Positions 8,676 through 17,849 are shown, numbered from the stretch's first letter. The stretch: 64,000 bases of DNA from Enterobacter wuhouensis (GCF_004331265.1 NZ_SJOO01000014.1:1-64000), one strand, 5' to 3'. Made by a program: numbers and translations. Notes: generated from the letters alone by a model not told the origin.

Positions 8676-10181
8676 TTAACGGTCAGATTCGGGTTTACCG
8701 TTATTCATTATGGCCAGTTCGTCCCAGATCGCGTCAATTCGCGCGGTCACGGCAGGATCTTTTTTGATCGGGCGACCCCATTCACGATCGGTTTCGCCAG
8801 GCCATTTGTTTGTGGCATCCAGTCCCATTTTTGAGCCAAGCCCTGAAACCGGCGAGGCAAAGTCCAGATAATCTATCGGCGTGTTTTCGACTAACACCGT
8901 GTCGCGCGCCGGGTCCATACGCGTGGTAATGGCCCAGATAACGTCATTCCAGTCGCGGGCGTTAACGTCATCATCGCAAACAATCACAAATTTGGTATAC
9001 ATAAACTGGCGAAGGAATGACCATACGCCCATCATCACGCGCTTGGCGTGACCCGCATACTGCTTCTTGATTGTTACTACCGCCAGACGATACGAACATC
9101 CCTCAGGTGGCAGGTAGAAATCAACAATTTCCGGAAACTGTTTCTGCAAAATTGGCACAAAGACTTCATTCAGCGCCACGCCCAGCACCGCCGGTTCATC
9201 CGGCGGTCGGCCGGTATAGGTGGAGTGATAAATAGCGTCTTCACGCTGGGTGATGTGCGTGACGGTAAACACCGGGAAATTATCGATTTCGTTGTAATAA
9301 CCCGTGTGATCGCCGTATGGTCCTTCCGGCGCCATCTCCCCCTGCTCGATGTACCCTTCCAACACAATCTCTGCGCTGGCCGGTACTTCAAGATCGTTCG
9401 AAATACACTTCACCACTTCCGTTTTCGTCCCGCGCAGCAGGCCTGCAAAGGCGTATTCGGACAACGTATCAGGCACAGGCGTGACCGCGCCCAGAATGGT
9501 CGCCGGGTCTGCTCCCAGCGCCACCGATACCGGGAATCGCTCGCCGGGATGCTCCGCACACCACTCCTGGAAATCAAGCGCGCCACCGCGATGGGATAGC
9601 CAGCGCATGATGAGCTTATTCTTACCAATCAGCTGCTGGCGGTAAATCCCCAGATTTTGGCGCTCTTTGTGAGGACCGCGCGTGACGGTCAACCCCCAGG
9701 TGATAAGCGGGGCGGCATCGTCAGGCCAGCACTGCATGATGGGAATTTTTGTCAGATCGACCGCATCGCCTTCCAGCACTTTCTGCTGGCACGGCGCACC
9801 GCGCAGGCGTTTGGTTGGCATGTTCAACACCTGCTTAAACTGCGGCAGCTTATCGAACAGGTCCCGGAAACCCTTTGGCGGCTCCGGTTCTTTCAGGAAG
9901 GCCAGCAGTTTGCCGACTTCACGCAGCGCCGCGACGTCTTCTTGCCCCATACCCATTGCCACGCGGCGCGGCGTGCCAAACAGGTTGCACAGCACCGGCA
10001 TGGAATAGCCTTTAGGGTTTTCAAACAGCAGAGCAGGGCCACCGGCACGCAGGGTGCGGTCAGCAATCTCTGTCATTTCCAGATAAGGATCAACAGATTG
10101 AGTAATGCGTTTGAGTTCGCCCTGCTTTTCCAGCAGCGCCAGGAAGTCGCGTAGATCGTGGTATTTCATGCAGTTAGTCAT
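8676..10181 (-). CDS. ubiD: 4-hydroxy-3-polyprenylbenzoate decarboxylase UbiD
   Basis: Prenylated-FMN-dependent decarboxylase of ubiquinone biosynthesis, acting on 3-octaprenyl-4-hydroxybenzoate and needing cofactor made by UbiX (not in this window). The full UbiD family layout is seen, with the conserved ERQNLGIYR and EGPYGDHTGYY segments and the Glu-rich active-site region. The start at 10181 gives 501 residues. An alternative in-frame ATG at 10169 would give 497, and the GAGAGG ribosome site does not decide between them. It is divergent from rfaH. Confidence 0.96.
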   Translation of the reverse strand: MTNCMKYHDLRDFLALLEKQGELKRITQSVDPYLEMTEIADRTLRAGGPALLFENPKGYSMPVLCNLFGTPRRVAMGMGQEDVAALREVGKLLAFLKEPEPPKGFRDLFDKLPQFKQVLNMPTKRLRGAPCQQKVLEGDAVDLTKIPIMQCWPDDAAPLITWGLTVTRGPHKERQNLGIYRQQLIGKNKLIMRWLSHRGGALDFQEWCAEHPGERFPVSVALGADPATILGAVTPVPDTLSEYAFAGLLRGTKTEVVKCISNDLEVPASAEIVLEGYIEQGEMAPEGPYGDHTGYYNEIDNFPVFTVTHITQREDAIYHSTYTGRPPDEPAVLGVALNEVFVPILQKQFPEIVDFYLPPEGCSYRLAVVTIKKQYAGHAKRVMMGVWSFLRQFMYTKFVIVCDDDVNARDWNDVIWAITTRMDPARDTVLVENTPIDYLDFASPVSGLGSKMGLDATNKWPGETDREWGRPIKKDPAVTARIDAIWDELAIMNNGKPESDR

Positions 10182-10351
10182 GGCCTCTCTGTAAGCGCTT
10201 CATTATACGGCGTAAGCCTGCGGGATGCTGTAATTTTGTTAAATTAGCGTGAACTTCCACGACTTACCCCCTTATCGGCCATTATAATCACCTTAGCGAT
10301 CCCGCCAGGGTTTTGATATGCTTGCGCCCGAAACTAAGGGAAAGAGTGATT

Positions 10352-10843
10352 ATGCAGGCCTGGTATTTACTGTATTGCAAACGCGGGCAACTTCAGCGCG
10401 CGCAGGAACATCTTGAACGTCAGTCCGTAAACTGTCTGACACCCGTGATCACGCTTGAAAAAATGCAGCGCGGGAAACGTGCAACCGTTAGCGAACCTCT
10501 TTTCCCAAACTACCTGTTCGTCGAATTTGACCCGGAGGTGATCCATACCACCACCATCAGCGCAACGCGCGGGGTCAGCCACTTCGTCCGCTTTGGCGCC
10601 AGCCCGGCGACGGTTCCTTCCAGGGTCATTCATCAACTTTCTGTCTACCAACAGCCGGAAGGCATTACCGACCCGGAAACGCCCTATGAAGGCGACAGCG
10701 TGGTGATCACGGAAGGTGCCTTCGAAGGCTTGCAGGCCATTTTCGCCGAGCCAGACGGCGAAGCGCGCTCCATGCTGCTGCTTAACCTGCTAAACAAGCA
10801 GGTGCTGCAGAGCGTTAAAAACACCGACTTCCGCAAAGTTTAA
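10352..10843 (+). CDS. rfaH: Transcription/translation antiterminator RfaH
   Basis: NusG paralogue that is recruited to RNA polymerase at ops elements and couples ribosomes to long surface-polysaccharide and conjugation operons. It has an N-terminal NGN domain (WYLLYCKRGQ, FPNYLFVEF, TRGVSHFVRFG) and a C-terminal KOW-type domain from about residue 115, the part that refolds from alpha-helical to beta form. The start at 10352 (MQAWYLL) gives 163 residues, close to the E. coli length. An upstream in-frame start at 10313 lacks family similarity. Its stop codon overlaps the tatD stop codon on the opposite strand. Confidence 0.97.
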   Translation: MQAWYLLYCKRGQLQRAQEHLERQSVNCLTPVITLEKMQRGKRATVSEPLFPNYLFVEFDPEVIHTTTISATRGVSHFVRFGASPATVPSRVIHQLSVYQQPEGITDPETPYEGDSVVITEGAFEGLQAIFAEPDGEARSMLLLNLLNKQVLQSVKNTDFRKV

Positions 10844-11622
10844 AAGTCTATCCCGAACAGGCGACGCACGTTGTCATCCGTTTGCGCCGACAGCTGGCGT
10901 GGATCTTCCCCACGCCAGAGTGCCACCCTTTCAACAATGTGCCCAAGATACGCCGGTTCGTTACGCCGCGAAGGTGGTTTGGGCTTCATATCGCGCGGCA
11001 GCAGGTAGGGCGCATCGGTTTCAACCAGCAGGCGGTCAGCCGGTATCGCCGGCAGCAGCTCACGCAGCTCCAGCCCGCGGCGTTCATCGCAAACCCAGCC
11101 GGTAATGCCCAGATACAGCCCGCGATTCAGGCAATCCAGCGCTTCCTGATGTGACCCGGTAAAACAGTGCAGTACCGCACCAGGCAGTTTATCCAGCCAT
11201 GGCTCCAGCAGGGTGAGGAAGCGAGCGTGCGCGTCGCGGCAGTGCATAAACACCGGCATTCCGAGTTCTGCGGCCAGCGCGAGCTGCGCGGTAAATGCCT
11301 TTTCCTGTTCTTCTGGCGTAGAAAAGTTGCGGTTGAAATCGAGGCCGCACTCGCCGATAGCCACCACCTCGGGCGTTCTCGCCAGACGATGCAGCACCTC
11401 AGCGCTCTCCTCCGTCCACTGGCTGCTGTCGTGCGGGTGGACACCTGCGGTTGACCAGCAGTGGTCATAGCGCTGCGCCAGCAGCTGCGCCTGTTCGCTC
11501 TCGTGCAGGTTGGTTCCTGTCAGCAACAGCCCTTTCACCCCGGCAGCAAAGGCGCGTGCAACGACCTCATCGCGATCTTTTGCAAACTGCGGGCTGGTCA
11601 GGTTAAGTCCGATATCAAACAT
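10840..11622 (-). CDS. tatD: 3'-5' ssDNA/RNA exonuclease TatD
   Basis: Metal-dependent nuclease of the TatD amidohydrolase-like family, active on DNA and RNA and linked to peroxide damage repair; despite its name it is not needed for Tat export. Metal and catalytic residues lie in AGVHPHD, GECGLDF, FMHCRDAH, HCFTG and ETDAPYLL. The start at 11622 (MFDIGLNL), preceded by GGGGA, gives 260 residues; an ATG 12 bases upstream is possible. It is the last gene of tatABCD, separated from tatC by 41 bp that contain a hairpin. It converges on rfaH with a 4-bp overlap. Confidence 0.96.
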   Translation of the reverse strand: MFDIGLNLTSPQFAKDRDEVVARAFAAGVKGLLLTGTNLHESEQAQLLAQRYDHCWSTAGVHPHDSSQWTEESAEVLHRLARTPEVVAIGECGLDFNRNFSTPEEQEKAFTAQLALAAELGMPVFMHCRDAHARFLTLLEPWLDKLPGAVLHCFTGSHQEALDCLNRGLYLGITGWVCDERRGLELRELLPAIPADRLLVETDAPYLLPRDMKPKPPSRRNEPAYLGHIVERVALWRGEDPRQLSAQTDDNVRRLFGIDF

Positions 11623-11641
11623 GCAAATCCCCATATGACAA

Positions 11642-11657
11642 CCGCCCTGACGGGCGG
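11642..11657. other. Intercistronic hairpin between tatC and tatD
   Basis: CCGCCC-TGAC-GGGCGG forms a perfect 6-bp stem with a 4-base loop in the tatC-tatD gap. No long T-run follows it in the tatC-to-tatD direction. It therefore looks more like an RNA-stability or attenuation element that lowers tatD expression than a full terminator. Confidence 0.55.
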
Positions 11658-11663
11658 CTGGTT

Positions 11664-12434
11664 TTACTCTTCTGTGGTCTTTTCTGACCCGTCTTCTTCA
11701 TCTTCCTGCGAACGTCGTTTGCCCACGTAGAAGCGCGAGAAGAACACGCCAACTTCAAACAAACAGTACATCGGTATTGCCAGCAGGGTCTGGGAGAAGA
11801 CATCCGGTGGCGTCAGCAGCATGCCCACTACAAACGCACCCACAAGAATATACGGGCGCTTCTTGCGGAGATCGTCAGGCGTGGTCACCCCAACCCAGCA
11901 GAGCAGGACGATTGCTACCGGCACTTCGAACGCCACGCCGAACGCCATAAACAGCGCCATGACGAAGCTGAGATAGCTGGCGATGTCTGTCGATACCTGA
12001 ACCCCTTCCGGCGCGGTATGCGTCAGGAAGCCAAAGGCCAGGGGGAAGACAACGAAATAGGCAAACGCCATGCCGATATAGAACAGCAGCGAGCTGGATA
12101 CCAGTAGTGGGATCACCAGCTTGCGTTCATGCTTATACAGCGCCGGGGCGACGAAGGCCCAGACCTGGTACAAAATCACCGGTGCAGACGCAATCAACGA
12201 GACCCAGAAGGTCAGCTTGATTGGGGTGAAGAACGGTGAGGCCACGTCCGTCGCAATCATCGTCGCGCCCAGCGGCATCTGTTTAATCAGGGGCGCAGAG
12301 ACCACCTGGTAGATATCGTTGGCGAAATAGACCAGGCACAGAAATATGAGGAAAACCGCAATAATGCAGTTTAACAGGCGCTTGCGCAGTTCTATGAGGT
12401 GCGCGATGAGCGGTTGGGTATCATCTACTGCCAT
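11664..12434 (-). CDS. tatC: Sec-independent protein translocase subunit TatC
   Basis: Six-helix inner-membrane receptor of the twin-arginine export system; it binds the RR signal peptide together with TatB. It has 256 residues, with the conserved LIELRKRLL near the N-terminus, FFTPIKLTFW, and PPDVFSQTLLAIPMYCLFE in the last periplasmic loop and helix. The charged C-terminal tail is slightly shorter than in E. coli. The gene starts 2 bp after tatB stops. Confidence 0.98.
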   Translation of the reverse strand: MAVDDTQPLIAHLIELRKRLLNCIIAVFLIFLCLVYFANDIYQVVSAPLIKQMPLGATMIATDVASPFFTPIKLTFWVSLIASAPVILYQVWAFVAPALYKHERKLVIPLLVSSSLLFYIGMAFAYFVVFPLAFGFLTHTAPEGVQVSTDIASYLSFVMALFMAFGVAFEVPVAIVLLCWVGVTTPDDLRKKRPYILVGAFVVGMLLTPPDVFSQTLLAIPMYCLFEVGVFFSRFYVGKRRSQEDEEDGSEKTTEE

Positions 12435-12436
12435 GT

Positions 12437-12979
12437 TTACGCTTTATCACTTGAGGATGGGGATGATTCGGAAACGGGTGCGGCAGGTTTGGCTTCCGCC
12501 GCTTTTACCACGGGCTCGTCTGACGGTACCTGCTTTTTCACTTCAGGCTCCTGCGGCGTCTGTTCTGGCGCGTCAGCCTGATGCTCGGCGCTGGAAGGCG
12601 TTACCCCTTCGCGCTGCTCTTCACTGCCCTTCACTACCGGGTTATGGATAGTGTTAGCTTCGTCGCTCGCCTTTTCAGGATCGTTGATGCTGTAAGAGCG
12701 CTTCATCGACTCCGCCGCTTCGCGCAGCTCATCCATAGAGGCTTTCAGCTCCGGCGTCAGGTTCTCCATGCTCGCCTTCTCAACCTTTTTCAGGCTGTCC
12801 TGAAATTCCTGGAGCTTAAGCTCCTGAGCCAGTTCGTTTTGCACGGTCGTTGCCAGCGAGCGAAGCGCACGCACCCAACCCACGACGGTTTTCACCGCAA
12901 CGGGTAAACGCTGCGGCCCCAGTACAATCAGGCCAATCACAAAGACCAGCAGCAGCTCACCAAAACCAATGTCGAACAC
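12437..12979 (-). CDS. tatB: Sec-independent protein translocase subunit TatB
   Basis: Single-span membrane subunit of the Tat receptor complex. The N-terminal helix MFDIGFGELLLVFVIGLIVLGP carries the family Glu8 and the glycine-proline hinge. It is followed by an amphipathic helix (RLPVAVKTVVGWVRALR) and a long, charged, Ala/Pro/Glu-rich cytoplasmic tail. The 180-residue length is close to E. coli (171). The gene lies 3 bp downstream of tatA. Confidence 0.97.
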   Translation of the reverse strand: MFDIGFGELLLVFVIGLIVLGPQRLPVAVKTVVGWVRALRSLATTVQNELAQELKLQEFQDSLKKVEKASMENLTPELKASMDELREAAESMKRSYSINDPEKASDEANTIHNPVVKGSEEQREGVTPSSAEHQADAPEQTPQEPEVKKQVPSDEPVVKAAEAKPAAPVSESSPSSSDKA

Positions 12980-12982
12980 GAA

Positions 12983-13237
12983 TTACACCTGCTCTTTGTC
13001 GTGGCGTTTAGCGTCTTCCTTTTTGGCGTCATCTTGCTTTTCGGAGATAGGCTTTGCAGTAAAATCAGCATCCTGGCTGTTTTTGTCCTGCTTGTTCTCG
13101 TCATCACCCATGGCTTTCTTAAAGCCTTTGATTGACGCGCCAAGATCGGAACCAATAGAACCGAGTTTTTTTGTGCCAAACAGCAGCACAACGATGACGG
13201 CAATGATTACTAATTGCCAGATACTGATACCACCCAT
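12983..13237 (-). CDS. tatA: Sec-independent protein translocase subunit TatA
   Basis: Pore-forming subunit of the Tat system, which oligomerises around TatBC when a folded substrate is engaged. The 84-residue protein has an N-terminal transmembrane helix with Gln8 (GGISIWQLVIIAVIVVLLFG), the FGTKKL hinge, an amphipathic helix ending FKKAM and an acidic-then-basic tail. It is the first gene of tatABCD. Confidence 0.97.
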   Translation of the reverse strand: MGGISIWQLVIIAVIVVLLFGTKKLGSIGSDLGASIKGFKKAMGDDENKQDKNSQDADFTAKPISEKQDDAKKEDAKRHDKEQV

Positions 13238-13277
13238 ACGTATTCCCCAGTGATAGATGATTAATTAGTCAGATCGC

Positions 13278-13283
13278 ATTATA
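13278..13283 (-). promoter_or_regulatory. Probable tatABCD -10 box
   Basis: In the 76-bp gap between ubiB and tatA the minus strand contains a consensus TATAAT 41-46 bp upstream of the tatA start. No good -35 box is seen, so the call rests on the -10 alone. Confidence 0.5.
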
Positions 13284-13313
13284 CAAATGCAACCCGGTGA
13301 TAGCGACGCCAAT

Positions 13314-14954
13314 TCAGCGCGTTTTTCTCCAACCTGCGAGCCACACTACGACGCCTGCGGCCATAAGCCAGGCGGGCATCATCTCCCAGTCCGGGCGATT
13401 GATCAGCAGCAGCGTACCGCTCAGCAGCAGTGTCGCGCCAATGCCAAAGAGATAGCGTGATTGACCCTGACGAGCACGACTGGTCTGAAGCTCGTGCGCG
13501 ATTTTATCCATGCTGTGCTGAAGGTTCTTGCTCTGACGCAAACTGTCGTAAACCAGTTCAGGAATTTCAGGCATTTTTTCAATCCAGAACGGGCCTTTCT
13601 CCTTGAGAGAGCGAACCAGCGCGGGAATGCCGACCTGATCCTTAATCCAGGATTCGAGGAAAGGTTTCGCGGTTTTCCACAAGTCTAACTGAGGATAGAG
13701 CTGGCGGCCTACGCCCTCAACGTAAAGTAATGTTTTCTGGAGTAAAACTAATTGTGGCTGCACTTCCATATTGAAGCGGCGCGCCGTGTTAAACAGGTTC
13801 AACAAAACGTGGCCAAAAGAGATCTCTGACAGCGGTTTTTCAAAAATCGGCTCGCAGACGGTGCGGATAGCGAATTCAAACTCTTCAACGTTGGTGTCTG
13901 GCGGAACCCATCCGGAGTCCACGTGCAGCTCCGCCACCTTGCGGTAGTCACGGTTAAAGAAGGCGATGAAGTTCTCCGCGAGGTAACGCTTATCCTCTTT
14001 GTTGAGCGAGCCAACAATGCCGCAGTCGATGCCGATATACTTCGGATCCTCGGGATGTTCATAGCTGACAAAGATATTGCCAGGGTGCATGTCCGCATGG
14101 AAAAAGCTGTCGCGAAAGACCTGGGTAAAGAAGACCTGCACACCGCGTTCGGCCAGCAGCTTCATGTTGGTGCCCTGCTTTTCCAGCGCAACCACATCCG
14201 AAACTGGAATGCCGTAAATACGCTCCATGACCATCATGTTCTGACTGCAGTAGTCAGAATAGACCTCGGGCACATAGAGCATCGGGCTGTCTTCGAAGTT
14301 ACGGCGCAGCTGGATGGCGTTCGCGGATTCGCGAAGCAGGTTCAGCTCATCTATCAGCGTTTTTTCATATTCGCGCACCACTTCCATCGGACGCAGGCGG
14401 CGACCATCAGGCAGCAGGCGCGGCACCCAGCGGGCCAGACGATAAATCAGCTTCATGTCAGCTTTAATGATCGGCAGGATATCCGGGCGGATGACCTTGA
14501 TAACCACCTCTTTGCCGTTTTCTTTCAACCGTGCCGTGTGCACCTGAGCAATGGACGCAGATGCCAGAGGCTGAATGTCGAAATCGTCAAACCAGGTTTC
14601 AACGGGAATATTGCCCATTGATTCTTCGATCTGCTTCTTCGCTCGCTCACCGTCAAATGGCGCAACACGATCCTGCAGCATCGCCAGTTCATCGGCAATT
14701 TGCGGCGGGAAGAGATCGCGGCGGGTAGAGAGCATCTGACCAAACTTGATCCATACCGGACCCAGCTCCTGCAGTGCAAGACGCAGGCGCTCGCCTAAAA
14801 CCTTATCTTTATGACGATTTGGCATCCAGAACAGCGTGCGTCGCCAGATTCGAAGCGGCAGCGTGATACGCATTCTGGGGATAAGTTCGTCGAGCCCGTA
14901 GCTCAGAAAGGTGCGAACGATAAAGTAGAGGCGCCGAATTTCACCAGGCGTCAT
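13314..14954 (-). CDS. ubiB: Ubiquinone biosynthesis regulatory protein kinase-like UbiB
   Basis: Membrane-anchored ABC1/ADCK-family ATPase needed for ubiquinone synthesis, thought to support the soluble Ubi complex or extraction of intermediates. The family KxGQ motif (KFGQMLSTR), the Ala-rich nucleotide loop (ASASIAQVHTA), the VIKVIRP lysine region and HADMHPGNIF are present. Two hydrophobic segments at the C-terminus (LFGIGATLLLSGTLLL and AWLMAAGVVVWLAGW) anchor it in the membrane. It has 546 residues, the normal length. Its start overlaps the ubiJ stop by 4 bp, in the order ubiE-ubiJ-ubiB. Confidence 0.98.
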   Translation of the reverse strand: MTPGEIRRLYFIVRTFLSYGLDELIPRMRITLPLRIWRRTLFWMPNRHKDKVLGERLRLALQELGPVWIKFGQMLSTRRDLFPPQIADELAMLQDRVAPFDGERAKKQIEESMGNIPVETWFDDFDIQPLASASIAQVHTARLKENGKEVVIKVIRPDILPIIKADMKLIYRLARWVPRLLPDGRRLRPMEVVREYEKTLIDELNLLRESANAIQLRRNFEDSPMLYVPEVYSDYCSQNMMVMERIYGIPVSDVVALEKQGTNMKLLAERGVQVFFTQVFRDSFFHADMHPGNIFVSYEHPEDPKYIGIDCGIVGSLNKEDKRYLAENFIAFFNRDYRKVAELHVDSGWVPPDTNVEEFEFAIRTVCEPIFEKPLSEISFGHVLLNLFNTARRFNMEVQPQLVLLQKTLLYVEGVGRQLYPQLDLWKTAKPFLESWIKDQVGIPALVRSLKEKGPFWIEKMPEIPELVYDSLRQSKNLQHSMDKIAHELQTSRARQGQSRYLFGIGATLLLSGTLLLINRPDWEMMPAWLMAAGVVVWLAGWRKTR

Positions 14955-15556
14955 TTGCCCTCCAGTTTTTCCAGCCGTTTGGTTAACGCATCAACCGCAC
15001 GTTCTACAGCCGCGGTTTCTTCCGCAAACCAGGCCACTTCCAGCGGACCGGGCGCCATACGCCACTCTTCGGTCAGCACTTCTGCCGCGTAGCGCTGCTG
15101 ACGCTGCAGGCTTTTGCGCAGGAAAGCCGCACCGCCATGAAGGGCTTTACCGATCCCTTCGGCGGCAATATCGCCGATAAAGGGCGCGAGCAGTTCTGCC
15201 GGGTCGAACTCAGCCAGATCGCTGAGCGCAACGAAGTTTTGCACGACCTGAATATCGCCTTCAACCTCCAGCTCACCGCTGCGGATGAGTGCCGTAAGCT
15301 GTTGGCGATCACGCAGTTTTGGCAGGACGCTCACGTGCGTAATGACCGAGCAGTCAGCCTCGCCTTCCCACTCACCCAGAACGTCAAGCTGGCGTTCGCT
15401 GAAGACCAGCACGAGCGGCGTCGAGAACTCTTTTAAAACGATACGCAGCACCTTTCCGTTCAGCCGCTGACGCGCTGCCTTCAGCGCGGGTGCGCGATAC
15501 AGAAAGGCATTCAGTACGTTCTCGATGCCTGCGGTGACTAAGGGTTTAAAGGGCAC
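14951..15556 (-). CDS. ubiJ: Ubiquinone biosynthesis accessory factor UbiJ
   Basis: Lipid-binding accessory protein with an N-terminal SCP2 domain; with UbiK it assembles the Ubi metabolon that holds the hydrophobic intermediates. A GTG start at 15556, behind GGAGGTGTCAC, gives 201 residues (VPFKPLVTAGIEN...), matching E. coli. Earlier in-frame starts run into the ubiE region. The C-terminal EETAAVERAVDALTKRLEKL is a coiled coil used in the UbiK interaction. In E. coli the 3' part of this locus also yields the small RNA EsrE; whether that RNA exists here cannot be told from sequence alone. Confidence 0.95.
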   Translation of the reverse strand: MPFKPLVTAGIENVLNAFLYRAPALKAARQRLNGKVLRIVLKEFSTPLVLVFSERQLDVLGEWEGEADCSVITHVSVLPKLRDRQQLTALIRSGELEVEGDIQVVQNFVALSDLAEFDPAELLAPFIGDIAAEGIGKALHGGAAFLRKSLQRQQRYAAEVLTEEWRMAPGPLEVAWFAEETAAVERAVDALTKRLEKLEGK

Positions 15557-15569
15557 GTGACACCTCCAC

Positions 15570-16325
15570 TCAGAACTTATAACCGCGGTGTAGCGCGACG
15601 ACACCCGCCGTCATGTTGAAGTACTCAACGTTTTCCAGGCCCGCGTCCTGCATCATCGCTTTCAGGGTGTCCTGATCAGGGTGCATGCGGATAGATTCCG
15701 CCAGGTAGCGGTAGCTTTCCGCGTCGTTTGCCACCAGTTCACCAATGCGCGGAAGCACATGGAATGAATAAGCGTCGTAGGCTTTGCTCAGGGGATCGAT
15801 AATAGGCTTGGAGAACTCAAGCACCAGCAGGCGTCCACCCGGCTTCAGCACGCGGTACATGGAGCGCAGCGCTTTGTCTTTATCGGTGACGTTACGCAGG
15901 CCAAACGAGATGGTGATGCAGTCAAAGGTATTGTCCGGGAACGGCAGCGCTTCGGCATTTGCCTGCACGTATTCCACGTTACCGACCACGCCGATGTTAC
16001 GCAGCTTTTCGCGTCCCATTTTCAGCATGGAGTCGTTAATGTCAGCCAGCACAACGCGACCGGTTTCACCCACCAGACGGGAGAACTTCGCCGTCAAATC
16101 GCCCGTACCGCCGGCTAAATCCAGCACCGTTTGTCCGCGACGCACGCCGCTGCAGTCAATAGTAAAGCGCTTCCACAAGCGATGAATGCCGAACGACATC
16201 AGGTCATTCATCACATCGTACTTCGCCGCCACGGAATGAAATACGTGGGCCACCATGTCCGCTTTCTGTGCTTTGGCAACAGTCTGAAAGCCAAAGTGCG
16301 TCGTGTCTTGTGAATCGTCAACCAT
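15570..16325 (-). CDS. ubiE: Ubiquinone/menaquinone biosynthesis C-methyltransferase UbiE
   Basis: SAM-dependent methyltransferase acting in both ubiquinone synthesis (2-octaprenyl-6-methoxy-1,4-benzoquinol) and menaquinone synthesis (demethylmenaquinol). The SAM-binding motif VLDLAGGTGDLT is at about residues 70-80, followed by ADIND, FDCITISFGLRNV and KPGGRLLVLEFS. It has 251 residues. It opens the ubiE-ubiJ-ubiB cluster and lies 13 bp from ubiJ. Confidence 0.98.
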   Translation of the reverse strand: MVDDSQDTTHFGFQTVAKAQKADMVAHVFHSVAAKYDVMNDLMSFGIHRLWKRFTIDCSGVRRGQTVLDLAGGTGDLTAKFSRLVGETGRVVLADINDSMLKMGREKLRNIGVVGNVEYVQANAEALPFPDNTFDCITISFGLRNVTDKDKALRSMYRVLKPGGRLLVLEFSKPIIDPLSKAYDAYSFHVLPRIGELVANDAESYRYLAESIRMHPDQDTLKAMMQDAGLENVEYFNMTAGVVALHRGYKF

Positions 16326-16391
16326 CTCAGAGCCTGCTTATCAGTCAAATGTTCGGGAAGTGTAACAGATTGGGCGCATTTGCCCTACGAT

Positions 16392-17849
16392 TCAACCACC
16401 GCGAAACAAACGCGTCGGCTGTTCATCCGGCGCTATTTTAGCCGCTAAATCGTTGTTTACGCTGTCTGTCTTTTGTTCATCATGGCCTTCACGCAGCCGG
16501 AATTCTTCATCCTGCGACGTCGCCTGTTCAACCAATTCCGGATTAATCTCGCGTTTAACTTCTACCCCCAGGCTGCGGAACGCTTCGGCCTGAGCCAGCA
16601 GGTTGCCGCGCCCGGAGGAGAGCTTTTTCATCGCCTGGCGGTAGTTATCCTGCGCACGGTCCAGGCTTTGCCCCACCGAGGACATATCGTCCACGAACAG
16701 GCGCATTTTGTCGTACAGCTTGCTGGCGCGATCGGCTATCTGTTGGGCATTGCGGCTCTGGTGCTCGTAGCGCCACAGGTTGGCAATGGTACGCAAGGCC
16801 ACCAGCAGCGTGGTTGGGCTGACGAGCATAATGTTATTTTTCAATGCTTCGGTAATCAGTTCGGGCTGTCTGTCGAGGGCGAGCAGGAATGCCGGTTCAA
16901 CCGGAATGAACATCAGCACATAATCCAGCGAGCGCAGCCCCGGCAGCTGCTGGTAATCTTTTCTGCCCAGCAGGCGAATGTGGTTACGCACGGAGGCAAT
17001 GTGTTCCTGCAGCGCCGACTCGCGGGTGTAGTCGTCTTCGGCATTGAAGTAGCGCTCGTAGGCCACCAGCGTCATTTTGGCGTCAATCACCACATCCTTG
17101 CCCTGCGGCAGCCGCACTATGACGTCTGGCTGCATGCGCGAGCGGGCATCGTTTTCGATGCTCACCTGCGTTTCGTACTCGTAGCCTTCGCGAAGCCCAG
17201 AAGCCTCCAGCACGCGGGTCAGAACCACTTCCCCCCAGTTGCCTTGCGTTTTGTTATCCCCTTTCAGGGCGCGCGTCAGGTTGACCGCCTCCTGCGCCAT
17301 CTGCGCATTCAGCTGCTGGAGATTGCGAATTTCATGCGCCAGGGTATGGCGCTCGCGCGCCTCCTGGCCAAAGCTGTCCTGCACCTGACGGCGAAAGCCG
17401 TCCAGCTGCTCGCGTAGCGGTGTCAGCAGGCCGTTCAGGCTCTGGCGGTTTTGTTCATCCACGCGGCGGTTGCTGTGCTCAAAAATGCGGTTCGCAAGGT
17501 TTTCGAACTGCTCGCTGAGGCGCTGCTCGCTGTTGATCATCTGGCGGATTTTGTCCTCCGCATGCAGCTGGGTGGATTCAAGGCGGGTGGTGACTTCGCG
17601 GAGATCGGCCTCAAGCGAGGTGTTGATATCGCGCAGGTTGCGCAGCTCGTTGTTGAGCAATTCGCACTCGTCGCGCCAGTGGTCGCTCAGCGCAAGCTGC
17701 TGCTTTGCCGCGCTTAATTCAGCGACTATCTCTTCGCGCTCTGCCAACTGGTCGGCCTTCTGCTGTGCATGCTGATAGCTGGAAATGAGCCAGCCTATCG
17801 CCACGCCCGCCAGCGCAATCACCGCATAAATCAGGACTGAGATATCCAC
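16392..17849 (-). CDS. rmuC: DNA recombination protein RmuC
   Basis: Named from E. coli, where its loss raises inversion between short repeats; it carries a predicted PD-(D/E)XK-like nuclease fold. An N-terminal membrane helix (VLIYAVIALAGVAIGWLI) is followed by a long coiled coil to about residue 180, then the RmuC domain with GNWGEVVLTRVLEASGL and the DVVIDAKMTL core. The C-terminal tail differs from E. coli, which is common outside the domain. Length 485 versus 475 in E. coli. It lies between ubiE and udp on the same strand. Confidence 0.96.
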   Translation of the reverse strand: MDISVLIYAVIALAGVAIGWLISSYQHAQQKADQLAEREEIVAELSAAKQQLALSDHWRDECELLNNELRNLRDINTSLEADLREVTTRLESTQLHAEDKIRQMINSEQRLSEQFENLANRIFEHSNRRVDEQNRQSLNGLLTPLREQLDGFRRQVQDSFGQEARERHTLAHEIRNLQQLNAQMAQEAVNLTRALKGDNKTQGNWGEVVLTRVLEASGLREGYEYETQVSIENDARSRMQPDVIVRLPQGKDVVIDAKMTLVAYERYFNAEDDYTRESALQEHIASVRNHIRLLGRKDYQQLPGLRSLDYVLMFIPVEPAFLLALDRQPELITEALKNNIMLVSPTTLLVALRTIANLWRYEHQSRNAQQIADRASKLYDKMRLFVDDMSSVGQSLDRAQDNYRQAMKKLSSGRGNLLAQAEAFRSLGVEVKREINPELVEQATSQDEEFRLREGHDEQKTDSVNNDLAAKIAPDEQPTRLFRGG

